Assembly (NCBI RefSeq): GCF_036373705.1
Contig: NC_089855.1
Location: 50,594,329 to 50,658,328, forward strand
Origin: Amia ocellicauda
Taxonomy: Eukaryota; Chordata; Actinopteri; Amiiformes; Amiidae
Length of the DNA: 64,000 nucleotides
Direction: 5' to 3'
Below the pieces are notes generated by a model, which saw only the letters and a list, made by a program, of their open reading frames with translations, did no database searches and was not told the origin of the DNA. Position numbers and translations under genes: made by a program. Of the stretch, positions 30,862 through 42,938 are shown one piece after another. The stretch's first letter is position 1. Each line of letters starts with the position of its first letter.

Positions 30862-32772
30862 TGAGGATCAGCTCACGTGGTAGAGTGCTCGCTTAGCATT
30901 GTAGCGTTATGTTGGGTGTATTTGGATAAGAGCATTTGGGCTCTGAGCTGAAGCACTGATCTAAAGAAAACCTCTCCCCCCCAAAGTTATCAGATTCCCT
31001 TAGCTCATCAGCTTGGAACTGGTTTGCATCAAAGTGACAGTTTTGGGGAGGATGGCACCAAGAAGAGGCCAAATAGTTTGGAATTCTGCTATGAGATGTC
31101 TGGAGAAAGGGGCCTGTAGGTGATAAAAACTCTTTGAAGTGGACGAGAGCCGAAATCCCGACATAGAGCTACGAACCCAGGCCAACCGGCATTTCCAAAA
31201 GATGGCATGGATTGACATCAGTCATAAATCAAGCCCCCCTCCAATAGGACACTGGGGGCTGAAACCGAAATCCAATCTCAAAAACTCAAGAACCAATCAC
31301 CTCTTGATCTGACAGACTATAAGGAACAGCGGACAGTCTTTCTCGCTCTCTCTCACCTGAACCAGTAACTCGCTGCCACAGCTCAACCTGTAGCTCTGTT
31401 GCCAGAACCGGAACCAGAAACCAACTAAGTCTTTGCCGGCAACAGAAGAGTTAAACTGGGAGAAGGAGATTGAGCCGTACGAAGAATTCTTTTAAAGGAC
31501 TTTATTAAATAAAGAACTTTACAGACTGCGCTGCCCGCCTGTGCCCACCTGATCAGTGGAGTTTTACAGCTGGACAATTGACTAAGTCGACTGTATACGA
31601 AAGTGTCAGTCATTTAAATAGCTATTTGAGTCTTAAGAAACTTGACCCTTGGAACAAACACGGCCCTGCTTTCCCCAAAGACTTTGTCTTCAAATAAGTA
31701 CGTTGAGAGACCCTGCTTGCCAAGAAGATTTTGTGCACAACCTTGGAGCCTTCAAACCAGTGGAAAATCTGTTTGGAAACGACTCTACTTTCGCGAAACC
31801 CCAACTTCCAGGTGTATCGACTGAGTGGAAGTTCTTGGACAAAGCCGAACCGGACTGCCTTTGTTCCAAACCACACGGACCTCGTGCCGTGTGCTGTTAT
31901 CTGAGCCCGAAGCCAGAGAGGCCTCTCTGCGACGAAGTTCAGATAAGTTTAACAGTTTGGAGTTCATGATTCATGACATTTGAGAAATCAATTAGAAATG
32001 TTAATCTGTGATTCATAACTCTAGAATGTGTAATATCATTTAGTTTTCTTAAATATAAATGTGTGTTGCATTAAACTGTTTTGTTGATAATTTTAGAAAT
32101 AAAATCTGTCAACGCCGAGAAATATCTTCTCATTCCTGTTTAACTGTTTAGTCTGAAATTGACACAAGTTAATAGACATTAGATTATTGGTGGCCCTGCC
32201 TATCCTTAATCATTGAATAATAATCAGTGAAGGGAAATTGTGGTAACAAGTAATGATAGGATCTTTCTCGGCACCTAAACGTGAATGAGACTGATATATA
32301 TATATATAACGAGAAGTTACCTGACATAAATACTAACCTGCGTAGTTATTTAATGTCTGACTAATAATACTAACGAGAGACTCACCTTCGTCTTACTAAC
32401 CGGTATTGTAGTCAATGTGTTTATAACCTTTTTAGTTTAACGATTTGTGTTATCATATGTGATCCCATGGTCTTTGATTTGGTCACGGAAGTGATTTGTC
32501 TTCGATTTGTTGATCTAGAGTTGAATTGTAATTAGTTTTTCCCTTTTGTATAATTAGTGTAGTGCTACATTTAGTCTTTGTTTTGAATACATTTGACAAT
32601 TTATATCTTTGGAATTGGTGTCTTCGTCCAATTATTACAGAAATTGAGTTCTACAAGATTCCAGGATTCGTGATAAGGTGATACTATAAATTCACTTCTT
32701 TAATTGAAATGTATAAGTGTACCTTACGCTACAGCATGCGAGAGGCAGCGGGATCGATGCCCGCATTCTCCA
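30862..32772 (+). pseudogene. tRNA-Ala(AGC) split by insertion, unit 5
   Basis: 5' half 30862-30899, of the C8 type (GATCAGCTC); 3' half 32734-32772. Confidence 0.85.
30900..32733 (+). mobile_element. Solo-LTR-like element, unit 5
   Basis: 1,834 bases with both tips and GCAT flanks. Long (TA)n tract near 32295. Confidence 0.55.
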
Positions 32773-33786
32773 AGGTCTCAGGCGCTCGTGCCCCGGTTTC
32801 GGGGGAGAGTCGCTCACTTTTCTTGCCGCAGACACAGGCGCAAGGCATTGCCTGTTTGCCGTAAGGTTATCAGACACAACGCGCCGGCGACGGCTGCAGC
32901 ATTAGCACGCCGGCTGGCCCTTCCGAAGTTCCCCAAAAACGACCGAGATGCCGCTTCGACGTCGTAACCCCAGGAACGACCGCAAAGGCACTCCAACCCT
33001 CAATCTTCCGATCCGAAGTCAGACCGAAGAGACTGTATGATGTTTTAGATTAAAGATAGTATGCAGACCGAGCAAGTTAGATTTATCGAGCTAGCAAACA
33101 GCCATTGAGGCACCTGTTCGGGACGTACCCTGTAGAAATTCCTGTCAACGATAAAAGGATCAAACGGTGGAGAAAAAGCCCGCAGGATGTTTGTCAAAAC
33201 TCTGTTTGTGGACTGAATGGCTTTCCCAGATTGGCAGGGACTGTTTTTGGTATTGACTGAGGGACAGTTGTAAAAGACAACCTCTCACCGGACCTCTGGC
33301 ATACACCAAAGAAAGCCACCTCACCTCTCCCCCGGATCTCACAAAACACAATCCCCCCCGCCCCCAGGGAAGACAGACCGCAATCGGACTCGGGCTTGCA
33401 CCTTTTGATTGGATGAACGGCCGCAAACATTCTATGTCATTTTCTTTTAAAGCTTCACTCGTGCTTGTAAAAAACCGAGGTCTCACTGAAAGAATGCCCT
33501 GACGTGGTTGCTTCCAAGCTAGCTGGTTTACAAAGTTCCTTTTCGCTTTAACGATGATTTCCAAGAAGGGAAATAATCTATCTGTAATCTGTCAACACAG
33601 GCACCTTCTTCTCCGTTAAGCCACGCGGTCACCACCAGGAAGATGAACGCACCAGGCCGACCCGGAGTTTTCGCCAATTCGTCTCCAAGCCTCCCAAGAG
33701 GGAACATAAACAGGCCTTATTCGCAGACACAGGCCCTCACGCAGGGAGACCACCGCTTCACCGCCGCTGCCCCTGCCAAGGGCCCC

Positions 33787-33858
33787 AGGTCCCATCGAGA
33801 CTTGAACTCGGATCGCTGGATTAAGAGTCCAGAGTGCTAACCATTACTCCATGGGACC
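33787..33858 (-). tRNA. tRNA-Gln-like gene with CTT (Lys) anticodon, unit 6
   Basis: The body is the A11 tRNA-Gln type of unit 2. The anticodon loop reads CTCTTAA, where all other units have CTCTGAA, so the anticodon is CTT, which pairs with the Lys codon AAG. The stems are otherwise as in unit 2, with a C-A outer T-stem pair and the A11 mismatch. If made and charged with Gln it would misread AAG. Since position 36 is an identity element for glutaminyl-tRNA synthetase, charging may be poor. It could equally be a decaying copy. Confidence 0.85.
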
Positions 33859-33992
33859 AAGCCCCCTGCCCTCCTCTTGCCCGTGACGAAGGTTTCTGCT
33901 CTACGCACACGTCTCATCTGTCGCACGGCCAAGTCCAGAGTGAGCCAAGTTGCGCCCAGAGTGCTGCATGTGGCGGGTCACTTCCGGAGCCT

Positions 33993-34064
33993 TCCCTGGT
34001 GGTCTAGTGGTCAGGATTCGGCGCTCTCACCGCCGCGGCCCGGGTTCGATTCCCGGTCAGGGAA
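33993..34064 (+). tRNA. tRNA-Glu(CTC), unit 6
   Basis: Same sequence as the unit 1 gene in all stems and loops. Confidence 0.97.
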
Positions 34065-34387
34065 GGTGGATCTGATGCTCTTCCCCTAGGACCTGTGTGG
34101 TGCATTTTCTCTCTCTCTATCTGTGATTAAATCCTTACTTATATACATATGTCCATGAACGTTTCTGGAGCTCATGTAAATCACATCACACGACGGGCCG
34201 TGATCTTTTCGGTCACTTTGAAAGTTTTGCTCATGACAATCCTTTTCTATTGCGGCACGATGGCTGCCACCGAGGATGGAATGTCGTCCGCAGTTGGCTG
34301 CAAGCTTGCCTGAAGCGCAGGAAAGGACTTACTCGCGACGTGCCACTTAAAGACTGAAGAAGTGGGGGTCGGCCTCACCGAGAGCCC

Positions 34388-36298
34388 TGAGGATTAGCTC
34401 ACGTGGTAGAGCGCTCGCTTAGCATTGTAGCGTTATGTTGGGTGTATTTGGATAAGAGCATTTGGGCTCTGAGCTGAAGCACTGATCTAAAGAAAACCTC
34501 AACCCCCCAAAGTTATCAGATTCCCTTAGCTCATCAGCTTGGAACTGGTTTGCATCAAAGTGACAGTTTTGGGGAGGATGGCACCAAGAAGAGGCCAAAT
34601 AGTTTGGAATTCTGCTATGAGATGTCTGGACAAAGGGGCCTGTAGGTGATAAAAACTCTTTGAAGTGGACGAGAGCCGAAATCCCGACATAGAGCTACGA
34701 ACCCAGGCCAACCGGCATTTCCAAAAGATGGCATGGATTGACATCAGTCATAAATCAAGCCCCCCTCCAATAGGACACTGGGGGCTGAAACCGAAATCCA
34801 ATCTCAAAAACTCAAGAACCAATCACCTCTTGATCTGACAGACTATAAGGAACAGCGGACAGTCTTTCTCGCTCTCTCTCACCTGAACCAGTAACTCGCT
34901 GCCACAGCTCAACCTGTAGCTCTGTTGCCAGAACCGGAACCAGAAACCAACTAAGTCTTTGCCGGCAACAGAAGAGTTAAACTGGGAGAAGGAGATTGAG
35001 CCGTACGAAGAATTCTTTTAAAGGACTTTATTAAATAAAGAACTTTACAGACTGCGCTGCCCGCCTGTGCCCACCTGATCAGTGGAGTTTTACAGCTGGA
35101 CAATTGACTAAGTCGACTGTATACGAAAGTGTCAGTCATTTAAATAGCTATTTGAGTCTTAAGAAACTTGACCCTTGGAACAAACACGGCCCTGCTTTCC
35201 TCAAATACTTTGTATTCAAATAAGTACGGTGAGAGACCCTGCTTGCCAAGAAGATTGTGTGCACAACCTTGGAGCCTTCAAACCAGTGGAAAATCTGTTT
35301 GGAAACGACTCTACTTTCGCGAAACCCCAACTTCCAGGTGTATCGACTGAGTGGAAGTTCTTGGACAAAGCCGAACCGGACTGCCTTTGTTCCAAACCAC
35401 ACGGACCTCGTGCCGTGTGCTGTTATCTGAGCCCGAAGCCAGAGAGGCCTCTCTGCGACGAAGTTCAGATAAGTTTAACAGTTTGGAGTTCATGATTCAT
35501 GACATTTGAGAAATCAATTAGAAATGTTAATCTGTGATTCATAACTCTAGAATGTGTAATATCATTTAGTTTTCTTAAATATAAATGTGTGTTGCATTAA
35601 ACTGTTTTGTTGATAATTTTAGAAATAAAATCTGTCAACGCCGAGAAATATCTTCTCATTCCTGTTTAACTGTTTAGTCTGAAATTGACACAAGTTAATA
35701 GACATTAGATTATTGGTGGCCCTGCCTATCCTTAATCATTGAATAATAATCAGTTAAGGGAAATTGTGGTAACAAGTAATGATAGGATCTTTCTCGGCAC
35801 CTAAACGTGAATGAGACTGATATATATATATATAACGAGAAGTTACCTGACATAAATACTAACCTGCGTAGTTATTTAATGTCTGACTAATAATACTAAC
35901 GAGAGACTCACCTTCGTCTTACTAACCGGTATTGTAGTCAATGTGTTTATAACCTTTTTTGTTTAACGATTTGTGTTATCATATGTGATCCCATGGTCTT
36001 TGATTTGGTCACGGAAGTGATTTGTCTTCGATCTGTTGATCTAGAGTTGAATTGTAATTAGTTTTTCCCTTTTGTATAATTAGTGTAGTGCTACATTTAG
36101 TCTTTGTTTTGAATACATTTGACAATTTATATCTTTGGAATTGGTGTCTGCGTCCAATTATTACAGAAATTGAGTTCTACAAGATTCCAGGATTCGTGAT
36201 AAGGTGATACTTTAAATTCACTTCTTTAATTGAAATGTATAAGTGTACCTTACGCTACAGCATGCGAGAGGCAGCGGGATCGATGCCCGCATTCTCCA
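34388..36298 (+). pseudogene. tRNA-Ala(AGC) split by insertion, unit 6
   Basis: 5' half 34388-34425, of the T8 type; 3' half 36260-36298. Confidence 0.85.
34426..36259 (+). mobile_element. Solo-LTR-like element, unit 6
   Basis: 1,834 bases between GCAT copies, tips intact. Confidence 0.55.
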
Positions 36299-37305
36299 AG
36301 GCCTCAGGCGCTCGTGCCCCGGTTTCGGGGGAGAGTCGCTCACTTTTCTTGCCGCAGACACAGGCACAAGGCATTGCCTGTTTGCCGTAAGGTTATCAGA
36401 CACAACGCGCCGGCGACGGCTGCAGCATTAGCACGCCGGCTGGCCCTTCCGAAGTTCCCCAAAAACGACCGAGATGCCGCTTCGACGTCGTAACCCCAGG
36501 AACGACCGCAAAGGCACTCCAACCCTCAATCTTCCGATCCGAAGTCAGACCGAAGAGACTGTATGATGTTTTAGATTAAAGATAGTATGCAGACCGAGCA
36601 AGTTAGATTTATCGAGCTAGCAAACAGCCATTGAGGCACCTGTTCGGGACGTACCCTGTAGAAATTCCTGTCAACGATAAAAGGATCAAACGGTGGAGAA
36701 AAAGCCCGCAGGATGTTTGTCAAAACTCTGTTTGTGGACTGAATGGCTTTCCCAGATTGGCAGGGACTGTTTTTGGTATTGACTGAGGGACAGTTGTAAA
36801 AGACAACCTCTCACCGGACCTCTGGCATACACCAAAGAAAGCCACCTCACCTCTCCCCCGGATCTCACAAAACACAATCCCCCCCGCCCCCAGGGAAGAC
36901 AGAACGCAATCGGACTCGGGCTTGCACCTTTTGATTGGATGAACGGCCGCAAACATTCTATGTCATTTTCTTTTAAAGCTTCACTCGTGCTTGTAAAAAA
37001 CCGAGGTCTCACTGAAAGAATGCCCTGACGTGGTTGCTTCCAAGCTAGCTGGTTTACAAAGTTCCTTTAACGATGATTTCCAAGAAGGGAAATAATCTAT
37101 CTGTAATCTGTCAACACAGGCACCTTCTTCTCCATTAAGCCACACGGTCACCACCAGGAAGGTGAACGCACCAGGCCGACCCGGAGTTTTCGCCAATTCG
37201 TCTCCAAGCCTCCCAAGAGGGAACATAAACAGGCCTTATTAGCAGACACAAGCCCTCACGCAGGGAGACCACCGCTTCACCGCCGCTGCCCCTGCCAAGG
37301 GCCCC

Positions 37306-37377
37306 AGGTCCCACCGAGACTTGAACTCAGATCGCTGGATTCAGAGTCCAGAGTGCTAACCATTACACCATGGAACC
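37306..37377 (-). tRNA. tRNA-Gln(CTG), unit 7
   Basis: T11 type with canonical A box. One T-stem pair is T-G, as in unit 5. Anticodon CTG. Confidence 0.94.
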
Positions 37378-37512
37378 AAGCCGGCTGCCCACCTCCTGCC
37401 CGTGACGAAGGTTTCTGCTCTACGCACACGTCTCGCTCTGTCGCACGGCCAAGTACAGAGTGAGCCAAGTTGCGCCCAGAGTGCTGCGTGTGGCAGGTCA
37501 CTTCCGGAGCCT

Positions 37513-37584
37513 TCCCTGGTGGTCTAGTGGTCAGGATTCGGCGCTCTCACCGCCGCGGCCCGGGTTCGATTCCCGGTCAGGGAA
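37513..37584 (+). tRNA. tRNA-Glu(CTC), unit 7
   Basis: Identical to the unit 6 gene. Element B begins 33 bases past its end. Confidence 0.97.
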
Positions 37585-37611
37585 GGTGGATCTGTTGCTC
37601 TTCCCCTAGGA

Positions 37612-37617
37612 CCTGTG
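37612..37617 (+). repeat. Left target-site duplication of element B
   Basis: CCTGTG, matched exactly at 53315-53320. Confidence 0.92.
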
Positions 37618-37798
37618 AGTAGATAGTAGGGTTTCTTGGGCACGGCCTATTTTGTTATGACGTATGCCCTAAGCTTATTAATATTCCTACGTCATAATTG
37701 GGGGGCGTGATTTTAGAGTTATTTCCTTAATTATTCCTACGTCATATCCGTCAGAAAGTGTACACCCCTAAAACCCTGAACAACAAGGCCACCCATAA
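37618..37798 (+). repeat. Left inverted terminal repeat, copy B
   Basis: 181 bases, pairing along its whole length with 53134-53314. Three CRE-like sites as in copy A. Confidence 0.93.
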
Positions 37799-37920
37799 AG
37801 ACCCCCCCCCCCCCCCCTGAAGGCAACGCCCCGAAACTCTCCTCTCTCTTTAAGACCCCGCGCTGCTTTTAGGCAATACCTCTTTAATTCTCAGCATCTG
37901 AAACATCCCGCTTCTTCAAC

Positions 37921-38631
37921 ATGTCCAGCGACATCAACATGAAACCCCGCAAGAAACAATCCCGGGCAAGGGTTCCTGTACTCACCAATTTGAAGATTGA
38001 ACGCTCCTGGGTGTTGTTCTGGGGGGGTCGACAGGGTTACCGCTTTAAAAGGGATCCCAGCTATGTTGGAGTGGAGCTTTTTGCTTTGGGAGAGAAGGAG
38101 GGTACGTTGGAACCTTTTGAGACGGTGATTGAATACTCTTTTGAGGACTGGTTGAAGGTGATGGCATGGAGAGACCTGGGGCTTGTGGATAAGACTCTAG
38201 AAGGCTTGCAAGAGGGTCCAAGAGAAGGCGAAACGGAGTCTCCGACTCAGAGTTTTGAAAGGTGTGAATGGGAAAGCTTGCAGAACTACGGTACAGTGGT
38301 GAAGAGTCTATCTCTAACTACTGATCGTAAGGTTTTGTTTAGCAGTACCCTGATTACAAACCCTATTGAAGGGGTTGTGGAGGATCCAGAAAAACAGGTT
38401 ACTGAAATTATGTTTGACGCCGTGGACTGGCCGTTCTTGAAAGAGGTCATAAACTGTATAAATGATGGTTTTGACATCTTGACCAAATGTTCACAACTGG
38501 ATTCTGTTAGAAGGAGAATATGCTGGATTATGGATTATATATCGCCCTTGAATGACGACGACGATGATAAAACAGACGACCTGTGGGGGGTTGGAGGGGG
38601 GTCTGACGGCTCAGGGTCTACTCTCTTCTAA
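37921..38631 (+). CDS. Accessory protein, 236 aa, copy B
   Basis: Counterpart of 12290-13000, open along the same length. The few differences from copy A leave the basic start and acidic tail unchanged. Function unknown. Confidence 0.72.
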   Translation: MSSDINMKPRKKQSRARVPVLTNLKIERSWVLFWGGRQGYRFKRDPSYVGVELFALGEKEGTLEPFETVIEYSFEDWLKVMAWRDLGLVDKTLEGLQEGPREGETESPTQSFERCEWESLQNYGTVVKSLSLTTDRKVLFSSTLITNPIEGVVEDPEKQVTEIMFDAVDWPFLKEVINCINDGFDILTKCSQLDSVRRRICWIMDYISPLNDDDDDKTDDLWGVGGGSDGSGSTLF

Positions 38632-38709
38632 GAGGGCGGTGTGTCGTGACGTAGTGAAGAGATAGGATAAAAGGCGCAACAATTCATTCATGGTTTAAAA
38701 TTAAAGAGA

Positions 38710-39558
38710 ATGTCTTACCCGAAAGCTGCGGACGTCGACAGGCTCTACAGGCCTCTTCAAACCCGGGATCACCCCTGGTTCTATTCCCCAGATTTTGTAT
38801 ACACTCCGGAACCCTCTGACTGCGGTTACCCTCCAAGACCTCAGACCCCGGTCCCTCAGGACGAAACAACATGCGGAGCGATGGATGTCCAAATGAGTCT
38901 CGGGGATCCCCAGCCTCTGGAGCTCATGGAGGGCCTCGATTTTGCCGAACTGTCTACCGTCTGTGCGTCTCAGGAGGGGGTCAGTCCAATGGATGTAGAA
39001 ACACCCCACAAACCACCAGGCGACCCAATGAGCATCGGACGGTCTCGGGGGCGTGATGAAGACGCAGGATTTATGCCCGGGGTAGGTGTCCAAGTAAGCA
39101 GAGTGGTTAAAAGCACCCTGGTGTATATTCTGAGTGCTCTCATCGACCGAGCTCTGAAAGAAGTCTGTCGGGGGTGTGAAGTGAATCACCCCAGTCAGTT
39201 GAGACACAGTTGTTTGTTTGAACCAGACCGTTACTATTTCCTGTTCTATTTCAACGTGTTTTACAGAAGACTGAACAAACCGTGGCTGAAACCGGCACTA
39301 ATCAAGGCTCTGTCTTACTCCCACATACATGTCACTGCTGGACAAGTCCAGAAAATCATAGATGAGATTTTGCTGGAGCTGAAAAAGGAGCCGTTTATAA
39401 TAGAGAAACTTGGGCAGCTGCTCAATGACCTGGATGAGCCAAGTAGAAAAACCGCTGGCAAGCTAAAAGCTTATTTCTTCCGTAAAGAAGTTAAAGCTGG
39501 GGGCAGCGACGAAGAATTCGACATCTACGCCACTGATTCAGACTCTGACCTGAACTAA
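38710..39558 (+). CDS. Accessory protein, 282 aa, copy B
   Basis: Counterpart of 13079-13927, with the same disordered start, the Cys-x2-Cys/HPSQ segment and the acidic tail. Function unknown. Confidence 0.72.
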   Translation: MSYPKAADVDRLYRPLQTRDHPWFYSPDFVYTPEPSDCGYPPRPQTPVPQDETTCGAMDVQMSLGDPQPLELMEGLDFAELSTVCASQEGVSPMDVETPHKPPGDPMSIGRSRGRDEDAGFMPGVGVQVSRVVKSTLVYILSALIDRALKEVCRGCEVNHPSQLRHSCLFEPDRYYFLFYFNVFYRRLNKPWLKPALIKALSYSHIHVTAGQVQKIIDEILLELKKEPFIIEKLGQLLNDLDEPSRKTAGKLKAYFFRKEVKAGGSDEEFDIYATDSDSDLN

Positions 39559-39570
39559 GGGACTTTGAAC

Positions 39571-40077
39571 ATGGGGAATGTTCTGGACTGCTGCTGCAAC
39601 TGGTTCTGTCATCAACACTCTGCAGCTAACCTGAGAGCGCTATTACACCATGTGCTTGACAGAAAAGTAGCCAACGCGAGCCTTTTCTCTACAGATTTAA
39701 CCATCGATGAGGATCAACTTTCAAACCTGGAAAAGTTAATGGTTGCTGTAACAAAGACCGGGGGGTACGAACACTGGGATGAAGCGCTCAAGGGGGCCAA
39801 GAATGATATTAGGCCATTTCATCAACATCTGTATGACCTTTTACTGAGCATGTTTAATACCCCTCTGTTTACTTTTAAAATAGGTCATATTGTTGTTTTA
39901 TTTACATATGTAACTGAGGTGTGTGCCTACAAGATAAAGAAACAGGTATTTGTTGATATAGATCAAGTAACCAATCATCTGATTTCTTTTTGTCTGGACC
40001 GTAGAAAAAATTGTTGTGTATGTTATACTTTTCTCAAATGTCTAAAAAGGGGTATCTGCTCTCCTGAAGTTGAATAA
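39571..40077 (+). CDS. Probable lipid-anchored Bcl-2-like protein, copy B
   Basis: Same product as 13940-14446, with MGN start and the BH1-like block. I see no difference from copy A in the protein. Confidence 0.5.
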   Translation: MGNVLDCCCNWFCHQHSAANLRALLHHVLDRKVANASLFSTDLTIDEDQLSNLEKLMVAVTKTGGYEHWDEALKGAKNDIRPFHQHLYDLLLSMFNTPLFTFKIGHIVVLFTYVTEVCAYKIKKQVFVDIDQVTNHLISFCLDRRKNCCVCYTFLKCLKRGICSPEVE

Positions 40078-40086
40078 AAAACCTTG

Positions 40087-40093
40087 TATAAAA
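40087..40093 (+). promoter_or_regulatory. TATA box before integrase, copy B
   Basis: TATAAAA at the same place as in copy A, 41 bases before the integrase ATG. Confidence 0.55.
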
Positions 40094-40133
40094 ACTTTGC
40101 GCATAGTGTGGGTCTGTGTGTTTATTTGGCAGA

Positions 40134-41225
40134 ATGACTCGGCAAGCTCCCCAAATGCATGAACTATACTACAACCCAGCCAAGATTGGGGGTTTGGCGG
40201 GTAAGAAGGGTTTTCAAATAGGACTCGCTGAGGCCGGCGTGAAGGTTAATGATGTGGTTGTTTCAGAATGGTTACGGGAACAAGACGCCTATACCTTACA
40301 TAAACCTCTCAGGATTAACTTTAAAAGAAACCGTGTATATGCAACTGACATAGACTCACAATGGCAAATGGATCTAGTCGATATGTCAAATTTATCAAAA
40401 CATAACAATGGTCACAAATTTATGTTGATGTGTATCGATGTGTTATCAAAATATGCCTGGGCTCGCATTCTACATAATAAAACAGGTCGGGCGGTGACAA
40501 GGGCCTTTGAGGATATATTGTCCCAGGGACGATGTCCTAAAAAACTGCAGACTGATAAAGGAAAAGAGTTTCTCAACAGAGAATTTCAGAATCTACTGAA
40601 GAGACACAAAATACATCATTTCACCACCGGTAATGAGCTTAAGGCATCGGTGGTGGAGAGGTTTAACCGCACCATAAAGACCAAAATGTGGAGATATTTT
40701 ACAGCGGTCAACACGTTCAAGTATTTTGATAAAGTTCAGGATTTTATCGATGCTTACAACCAAGGGTATCACGCCAGTATTAAAATGAAGCCTATAGATG
40801 TTGATCAAAGTAATTCTTTTAAGGTCTATAAAAAATTATACGGCCCATTTATTAAGAAGGGGAAAACTACTTATAAGTTCAACATCGGTGATGTGGTTCG
40901 CGTTTCAAAGCTAAGGAGTACTTTTGCCAAAGGTTATGAACAAACATTTTCTGACGAATATTTTACAGTTACCGAACAGGTGGCTAGAGACCCCCCCGTG
41001 TACCGGTTAAAAGACTATGACGGGGAGGATATAGAAGGAACGTTTTACGAAGCCGAGTTACAAAAAATTATTGTGGGTAAAGACATTGTATACAGAGTTG
41101 AAAAGATATTAGCTGAGAAAACCCAGAACCGGAAAAAATATGTGTCGGTGAAATGGCTTGGATGGCCTGAAAAGTTCAATAGTTGGGTCCCGGAACAACA
41201 GGTTTGTGATATTCAAGCCTTATAA
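40134..41225 (+). CDS. DDE integrase with chromodomain, copy B
   Basis: Counterpart of 14503-15594, open along its whole length, with the three acidic catalytic residues and the chromodomain in place. Confidence 0.92.
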   Translation: MTRQAPQMHELYYNPAKIGGLAGKKGFQIGLAEAGVKVNDVVVSEWLREQDAYTLHKPLRINFKRNRVYATDIDSQWQMDLVDMSNLSKHNNGHKFMLMCIDVLSKYAWARILHNKTGRAVTRAFEDILSQGRCPKKLQTDKGKEFLNREFQNLLKRHKIHHFTTGNELKASVVERFNRTIKTKMWRYFTAVNTFKYFDKVQDFIDAYNQGYHASIKMKPIDVDQSNSFKVYKKLYGPFIKKGKTTYKFNIGDVVRVSKLRSTFAKGYEQTFSDEYFTVTEQVARDPPVYRLKDYDGEDIEGTFYEAELQKIIVGKDIVYRVEKILAEKTQNRKKYVSVKWLGWPEKFNSWVPEQQVCDIQAL

Positions 41226-41229
41226 CAAC

Positions 41230-42937
41230 ATGCCCGCTGGTGTGATGGGGTCATTACTTTCGATACTCAAGATGGAATCAGGAGGCTTCTACGTGACTCT
41301 ACCCAGTAACGCCTCTCTCGATATATACCCTAAAAATGAAATATCCAGTTACACGGTACAATTTGGAAAATCTATAGATCTAAGGGGGTCGTGGGAAGTG
41401 GGGTTGGCGGAAATACAGTATCCTTACACTTGGGCTGTTTTACAAGATAAGGATGCCACCTTCGCCATTTTTGACGATGTTAAAAAGAGTCAATGGACAT
41501 TCACGATGCAAGGAGGTTATTATGACAATGTGGATACAATATTAGATGAGATGCATAAACAGTTCTCAGAAGGCACCCCCAACATCAAGCTATATTACAA
41601 CCCTATTAAAAACAGAGTGTACAAGGTGTCAAAACCTGGTATTAGCATTCAAACCAAAGGACAACTGGGGCGTATATTAGGGTTCTATTCTGACACAGAG
41701 AGCAGGTTCTCAGAAGTGGTGGCACCCTTCCCGGCTGACATCAGTGGCGGCTTTTACACTCTTTATGTGTATACGGATATCATAACACACCAGAGGGTCG
41801 GGGATAGCTATGTCCCCCTTTTGAGAAATGTACTTATTAAAGGTAAAAGCAATGACATGGTCACAATTACTTATGACAAGCCACACTACGTACCAGTCTC
41901 AAAGACCCACTTTGACCATGTTTTCACAGGTGGATGTGACCCTGGGAGATCGGCTCATTAGTCAAAGCAGCAATACTTACCCCTATAGGGCCATGATGGA
42001 GTGTATCCTTAATTATAGTGAGGAGACCCTAAGCAAACAGTTCAGCCCCGGCCTTTTCTTCAAAGACACCCCGGAAGCTATGGACGACCAGGATCCAGAG
42101 GGACTCAATAAGGGTTTGCAAAAAAGAACGGCCTTTTCAACAGAAGGGAGGACCTTTGAGCTAATGGGACATATTCATGCAGACATATTTTTCCAAGAAA
42201 AACTCATGCTCAACGGGGTAGACATTAAAATTAAAATGATCCTTAGTAAAAGTGCTTTTTGTCTGATGACCCCTGATACTGAAAAATATAAACTGACCAT
42301 ATTATCGGCCTCGCTGTTTGTGAAAAAAGTATCCGTCTCCCCGGCGGTTAAACTAGGACATGCGCAGGCTTTAATGACGGCAAACGCCAAGTACCCGATC
42401 GAAAGAGTCTATATGAAAGTCCACAGTATCCCCGCAGGGACACGGGTGATGAACCAGGAAAATCTGTTTCTAGGCCAGCTCCCAAAACAGGTTATTATAG
42501 GTCTCGTGGATAATGATGCATTTACCGGGGTTTACAACAAGAACCCCTTTAACTTTAAACATTATAACGCGGAATTTATAGCACTGTACGTCGATGGTGT
42601 GCAGGTTCCATCCAGACCTTTTCAACCTGACTTTGAAAACGGCAACGCGGTTCGTGAATATTACAGTCTAGTACTGGCTACGGGTCGCCATCTCAAGGAT
42701 CAACCTCTGCTGATCGATCGCCGGGAATACTGCAGCGGTTACACCCTGTACGGTTTCAACCTGACCCCTGACGAAGAGTGTGGACAACATTTTTCACTGA
42801 TGAAGACGGGCAATATGCGTTTGGAGATGCGTTTCAAGCAGCCTCTACCACGCACTGTAAATATGGTCGTGTATGCTGTGTTTGACAACATTATTGAGGT
42901 GAATCAGAGGAGAAACGTTCTGTATGATTATTATTAA
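41230..42937 (+). pseudogene. Capsid gene block, copy B (broken)
   Basis: Holds remains of the minor capsid, core and major capsid genes seen whole in copy A at 15599-18196. The block is clearly shorter here and is counted as broken. Confidence 0.9.
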
Positions 42938-42938
42938 A

